64,000 bases of DNA from Lysinibacillus xylanilyticus (GTDB lineage Bacteria > Bacillota > Bacilli > Bacillales_A > Planococcaceae): contig NZ_MDDN01000003.1 in assembly GCF_001708185.1 (NCBI RefSeq), positions 1-64,000 of the forward strand. The letters are read 5' to 3'. Both the position numbers and the translations under genes were made by a program. Below are positions 60,463-64,000 of the stretch, piece by piece (position 1 is the stretch's first letter; each line of letters begins with the position of its first letter). The notes beneath the pieces are model-generated. The model had not been told where the DNA came from. It worked only from the letters and a program-made list of their open reading frames with translations, and made no database searches.

Positions 60463-61206
60463 TTAAATGATTGAACTAGCAATTCTAAATCCGATATCAT
60501 CAATAAAGAAATCAGGCATACTCTTACGTCGACAAGTAGCTCCACATCCACGTTCTTCTTCAGCCCAACTGCCTCCTCGAATTATTCGGTAATTACCAAA
60601 TATCTCTTCATCGTATAAGTCCCAGCACCACTCCCAAACATTTCCTATCATGTCGTACAAGCCCCATTCATTAGGTGTTTTCTCACCAACTTTGTGTACA
60701 TGTTCGTTAGAATTATCTTTATACCAAGCAATGTCATCAATAGTACCATAGCGATATCCTGTTGAATTTGCTTTACATGCATATTGCCATTCAGCATCGG
60801 TCGGTAATCGAAAACCATTAGAACTCGGATTGCATACAACTGATTTACTTTTCTTATCACAATCGTAAAACTTATCATAGCCTAGAGCATCAGACAATGA
60901 ATTACAAAAGTTCACAGCATCTATCCATGAAACATTAACAATTGGTTTTTGATCTTTTGATGTTAAAAAACTCTTCCCCATAATAATCGAATAAAATTCT
61001 TCTGTTACAGTATATTTGGCAAGATAAAATGGCTTTATCTCAACATTCCAAATAACCTCTTTTAAATTTTTTCTTATACCCGGCATTCCAAATTTATAGT
61101 TTGAACTAATCCATTTCTGCTCGTTTCGAAAATCTCGTAATTGGATTTCTCCTTCAGGAATATATACCATTAATTCTTTTAAGTAATGATTTAAGTTCGT
61201 TATCAT
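60463..61206 (-). CDS. SUMF1/formylglycine-generating-type protein
   Basis: A 247-residue protein of the FGE-sulfatase fold. Hallmarks: MVYIPEGEIQLRDF, FYLAKYTVTEEFY, VNVSWIDAVNFCNSLS, GFRLPTDAEWQYACK, NEWGLYDMIGNVWEWCWD and RIIRGGSW with a final DDIGFRIA. The two active-site cysteines of true formylglycine-generating enzymes are not clearly placed, so a non-catalytic or other role is possible. ATG 61206 follows GGAGAG; no sulfatase gene is near. Confidence 0.87.
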   Translation of the reverse strand: MITNLNHYLKELMVYIPEGEIQLRDFRNEQKWISSNYKFGMPGIRKNLKEVIWNVEIKPFYLAKYTVTEEFYSIIMGKSFLTSKDQKPIVNVSWIDAVNFCNSLSDALGYDKFYDCDKKSKSVVCNPSSNGFRLPTDAEWQYACKANSTGYRYGTIDDIAWYKDNSNEHVHKVGEKTPNEWGLYDMIGNVWEWCWDLYDEEIFGNYRIIRGGSWAEEERGCGATCRRKSMPDFFIDDIGFRIASSII

Positions 61207-61218
61207 AGTTCTCTCCAT

Positions 61219-61605
61219 ATCATTAATAATTTTTTTTAGACACTACTTTCATCGTACGATATCCATCCATGGATTAAAATAAATTGCTCATATATTGGTC
61301 GTTCATAATCTAACATCCATACAATAATGATGAACGAAATTTTAAAAACTCCTGCGCTAGATTATGAATCTGCATCATTTATTATGAACATGTTTCAGGG
61401 ACACTTTAAACTTTAAATTCGGAGGCAAGATTCCGCAGACTATCAAATGCTAGGGTGATTGTGGCGAAAGGAGACCCTAGGAAAAGTGAGCAACCCGTAG
61501 CAGAAATAAAGAAAACCTTCCGAAATAAATGTTTCATTGTTATGACTAAGAAGATATTTTCTGATAAACTAGCGGAAAGTAGATGAGTAAAGAGGGGAAA
61601 TTTGT
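61219..61605. other. intergenic region with repeat remnant
   Basis: No gene. At about 61430-61515 there is a low-GC relative of the dispersed repeat (GATTCCGCAGACT, CCTAGGAAAAGTGAG, CCCGTAGCAGAAAT). Confidence 0.5.
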
Positions 61606-61824
61606 ATGAAAAAGAGCTTTTATTTGTATGTACTGACATTCAGAGGTGGGGATTGGTCAGATCCGAAGGTACGATTTGCGGAGGAAATGTTCAATGAGCA
61701 TAATTTTCCGAAGCAAAGCACAGACTTTGATGAGCTATCTACTTATATTGAGTCGTTCGCCACTGACAACTTAACAACAGGTATGTTTGATGAATTATGG
61801 TCTTTATACGTAGACCATGGGTGA
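61606..61824 (+). CDS. yozE: YozE family protein (UPF0346)
   Basis: A 72-residue protein matching Yoz[21 protein letters not shown], then [20 protein letters not shown] and [10 protein letters not shown]. Members form a small helical fold and have no known function. GAGGGGAAA precedes the ATG. Confidence 0.85.
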   Translation: MKKSFYLYVLTFRGGDWSDPKVRFAEEMFNEHNFPKQSTDFDELSTYIESFATDNLTTGMFDELWSLYVDHG

Positions 61825-61938
61825 AATTACGTTAAAACAATAGAATTTATTTTAAGTTGCTAGACGTCTAGCATTGCGAAATTATGAGAAACACAGTATT
61901 ATTTAAAGTGATAACTGACAGAAAAGAGGGATTGCAGT

Positions 61939-62646
61939 ATGAGTATTCATATTAATGCAAAAAAAGGCGAAATCGCTGACACAATTTTACTTCCAGGAGA
62001 TCCATTACGTGCTAAATACATTGCTGAAACGTTTTTAGAAGACGTTACTTGCTATAACGAAGTTCGTAATATGTTTGGTTATACAGGTACGTATAAAGGT
62101 AAACGTATTTCTGTACAAGGTACTGGTATGGGCGTGCCTTCAATTTCGATTTACGCTACAGAATTAATGCAAGAATATGACGTTCAAAAATTAATCCGCG
62201 TAGGTACTTGTGGTGCAATTCAAAAAGATGTAAAAGTTCGTGACGTAATTTTAGCGCAAGCAGCAACTTCTGATACACGTATGAACCAAATCATTTGGGG
62301 CAACAATATCGATTTCGCACCGATCTCTGACTTTGATTTACTATTAAAAGCATACAATGCAGGTAAAGAAGCTGGTTTAAACCTACAAGTGGGTAATATC
62401 TTCACAGCAGATATGTTCTACTCTGATGAGCACCAAAACGAAAAATTAGCTCAATACGGCGTACTTGCAGTGGAAATGGAGTCTGCGGCACTTTACACAT
62501 TAGCAGCGAAACATGGCCGTAAAGCACTTTCTATCCTAACAGTAAGTGACCACATTCTAACTGGTGAAGTAACAACAGCAGAAGAACGCCAAACAACGTT
62601 CAACGACATGATCGTTGTTGCTTTAGAAGCAGCTATTCAAGAGTAG
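61939..62646 (+). CDS. deoD: purine nucleoside phosphorylase, DeoD type
   Basis: A 235-residue enzyme that splits purine nucleos(t)ides into base and ribose 1-phosphate. [20 protein letters not shown] holds the phosphate Arg, [17 protein letters not shown] and [10 protein letters not shown] the active site, VEMESAALY binds ribose, and SDHILTGE contains the catalytic Asp. Length is normal. AAAGAGGGA precedes the ATG. Confidence 0.97.
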   Translation: MSIHINAKKGEIADTILLPGDPLRAKYIAETFLEDVTCYNEVRNMFGYTGTYKGKRISVQGTGMGVPSISIYATELMQEYDVQKLIRVGTCGAIQKDVKVRDVILAQAATSDTRMNQIIWGNNIDFAPISDFDLLLKAYNAGKEAGLNLQVGNIFTADMFYSDEHQNEKLAQYGVLAVEMESAALYTLAAKHGRKALSILTVSDHILTGEVTTAEERQTTFNDMIVVALEAAIQE

Positions 62647-62715
62647 TCTTATCAAGGGTTTGAAGTTTGGAATAAATTTCAAAGGGACTACACTAAAAAT
62701 TAAGAAGTTTTTAAT

Positions 62716-62760
62716 CCTCAATGGGTGACTCGATAAATGAGAGCCTGTTGAGGTTTTTTT
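62716..62760 (+). terminator. deoD terminator
   Basis: CCTCAA (62716-62721) pairs with TTGAGG (62748-62753), then seven T residues. The loop is long (26 bases). Confidence 0.65.
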
Positions 62761-62762
62761 GA

Positions 62763-62957
62763 TTATAAAGAGTTGAAAAGCTCCGTAGCACTATTCTTAG
62801 GATATTTTTGCTGAAGGTTGTTTGCGGCATATAAAGCTATGCCACACGTATGCAGTTCAGCACATAAGGCTTTCACAATGCCATAATAGATTTGATGCCT
62901 TAATAGAATATCATGAAAGCCGTGCTGACCATTCGTTAGATGGTTTGTGAAGTTAAG
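62763..62957 (-). pseudogene. 5'-truncated gene fragment
   Basis: A minus-strand frame without start codon reads NFTNHLTNGQHGFHDILLRH, then YYGIVKALCAELHTCGIALY and KYPKNSATELFNSL before TAA at 62763. It begins right at the end of the small membrane protein gene upstream. The family is not recognised. Confidence 0.4.
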
Positions 62958-63150
62958 TTATGATATTGAACGCAAAGTACATTCCAACTAGGATAGCTAA
63001 CGTAATAAAAGGTTTGAAAACCCACTGTGGGGCTTTAATTATTTTCAAAACCACTCCTATAGCAACACCTGCTACAAGCATGATTATTAGAATAAGAGCT
63101 AATTGAATTGCCATGTTATTTATAACTGAATTATCTATAAAAAAATCCAT
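62953..63150 (-). CDS. 65-residue two-helix membrane protein
   Basis: MDFFIDNSVINNMAIQLALI with helices at about 12-34 and 43-62, joined by VLKIIKAPQWVFKP. AAGGAGGAA is ten bases before the ATG. Upstream (63268) lies an intergenic block shared with the small-gene array at 41.5 kb. No family recognised. Confidence 0.65.
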   Translation of the reverse strand: MDFFIDNSVINNMAIQLALILIIMLVAGVAIGVVLKIIKAPQWVFKPFITLAILVGMYFAFNIIT

Positions 63151-63632
63151 TCTCTATTTCCTCCTTCTTTACATGTAATTGTAAATGAAGAAGCAAGTGA
63201 GAGCATTAATGTATTTTTGATATTAGTAGGATTTGTGCAACTTAATCGTTTGACCGTTACTCATAGCGAGACGATTAGGTCTAAATCATTTTAAGTTTGA
63301 TTTAGCTTACAACAACAATCGTAGCAAGCTTACAGACCCATTTAACGATATTTAAAGATCCTGTAACAGTTGATAGATTTGGCTTGGGCTTGTCTCAATG
63401 GACTTTAGGAAGCTTACATATTTAACAAAAAGGTAAAAATCCAACAATCACTATTTACAACCCTTTCACAGAATCCATATTAAACAATATATGTTAGGGC
63501 TATCATTTATCACTCAATCCTGTTAAATAAAAGAAACATTGACTATTACCCATATCCTAAATATTGGGTTTATGATAACGTATATGAATCTTTTAACTTT
63601 AGAAAATTAGAAAGGAAGTGTAATAATCACAT
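63151..63632. other. intergenic region with array-type module
   Basis: No gene is seen. GAGACGATTAGGTCTAAA at 63268-63285 matches the block at 41565-41582 at 17 of 18 positions. AATCGT (63244) and ACGATT (63271) form inverted repeats around it. Confidence 0.6.
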
Positions 63633-64000
63633 ATGAAAAAGATATTGAAACCATTGATTAGTGTTATTGCCATTGGTGCCCTCTCTCTATCTATAAATAT
63701 AGATAAAAATGTATTAGCTAATAATATTGCAAATACATGTGATTATGATTCGGCATCGAAAGGAAATCCTGATTTTTCCACAATGAACTGTTTGTTAACC
63801 GAAACAGCACTGATTTATGATGTTCCTCCTGAAATTGTGAAGGCAATAGCGGAAGGTGAAAGTGGAAATTGGCGTCATTTCGATAAGAATGGTGAAGCGA
63901 TTGTGACAGCTGATAATGGAATTGGTGTTATGCAAATTACAAATCAAGCCGGCTACAATCAAGATAGACTAAAAAGCGATATTGTCTATAATATTCAAGC
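63633..64000 (+). CDS. secreted lytic-transglycosylase-like protein, cut by the window end
   Basis: The ATG at 63633 follows AAAGGAAGTG and gives a signal peptide (MKKILKPLISVIAIGALSLS) and a mature part with CLLTETALIYDVPPEIVKAI, AEGESGNWRHF and NGIGVMQITNQAG. The Glu in GESGNW and the MQIT motif match the SLT-type lysozyme-like fold that cleaves peptidoglycan. About 122 residues are visible; the rest is outside the window. Confidence 0.75.
   Translation, partial: MKKILKPLISVIAIGALSLSINIDKNVLANNIANTCDYDSASKGNPDFSTMNCLLTETALIYDVPPEIVKAIAEGESGNWRHFDKNGEAIVTADNGIGVMQITNQAGYNQDRLKSDIVYNIQ

Overview
The window is low-GC Firmicute DNA and looks chromosomal. Gene content points to a spore-forming member of Bacillales, most like Lysinibacillus or a close Planococcaceae relative: a T-box-controlled thrS, a Spo0E-type phosphatase, a BclB-like exosporium relic, Amj, YpjP, YozE, YpmR/YpmS, MsrA/MsrB, a ywnA-ywnB pair and a ComP/ComA-like two-component pair. 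The genus is an inference from gene families and the style of the intergenic repeats; no rRNA, tRNA, prophage or complete insertion sequence is visible.

Layout. 0-5.5 kb is an accessory strip of small membrane proteins, gene relics, palindromes and a duplicated non-coding block, with ypjP as the only well-known gene. 5.6-16.5 kb holds acetyltransferases, a Wzy-like polymerase, a FusB-type EF-G-binding protein with a possible attenuator leader, an HD hydrolase, a MarR/DUF3147/GNAT operon and amj. 16.5-18.9 kb is the T-box thrS unit. 19-25 kb is a decayed stretch (Spo0E-like gene, frameshifted phosphatase and DUF4440 genes) followed by GNAT, SUKH and methyltransferase genes. 25.5-33 kb carries a CPBP protease, ccsB, a cold-shock gene, the sensor kinase/regulator pair facing a possible target gene, and thyA. 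33.6-37.5 kb contains a redox-type Rrf2/NAD-binding pair and aspA. 37.7-43.2 kb is an array of small minus-strand genes (DUF4181, YrvL-like, Nudix, VanZ plus a 48-residue peptide, DUF5071) separated by related intergenic sequence, interrupted by an amidase. 43.5-50.5 kb has a TetM-like GTPase, a cobalamin riboswitch with a BtuF-like lipoprotein and a sulfite-reductase-like protein, and an S9 peptidase. 50.6-59.8 kb is housekeeping (RlmI-like methyltransferase, esterase, dfrA, hemolysin III, DegV, ypmR-ypmS-msrA-msrB) and recalls the dfrA-msrA region of B. subtilis. The window ends with a SUMF1-type protein, yozE, deoD and the start of a transglycosylase-like gene.

The most unusual signal is not a gene. 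Five intergenic stretches (10.74, 33.1, 43.4, 54.5 and 59.8 kb) hold arrays of a 6-8 base core repeated almost exactly every 21 bp, two helical turns, with a different core at some loci (TCGATAAA, CCCGCG, CGACGGA). The largest has 32 units and a higher-order repeat of exactly 82 bp. The other striking features are the cassette-like layout at 37.7-43.2 kb, a leader ORF with competing hairpins before the FusB homologue, four phased TTTCGG sites upstream of the ComP-like kinase, and a perfect hairpin-like insertion inside a broken HIT gene. Five genes carry single-base frameshifts, several in A/T runs, so either local decay or base-calling error must be considered.
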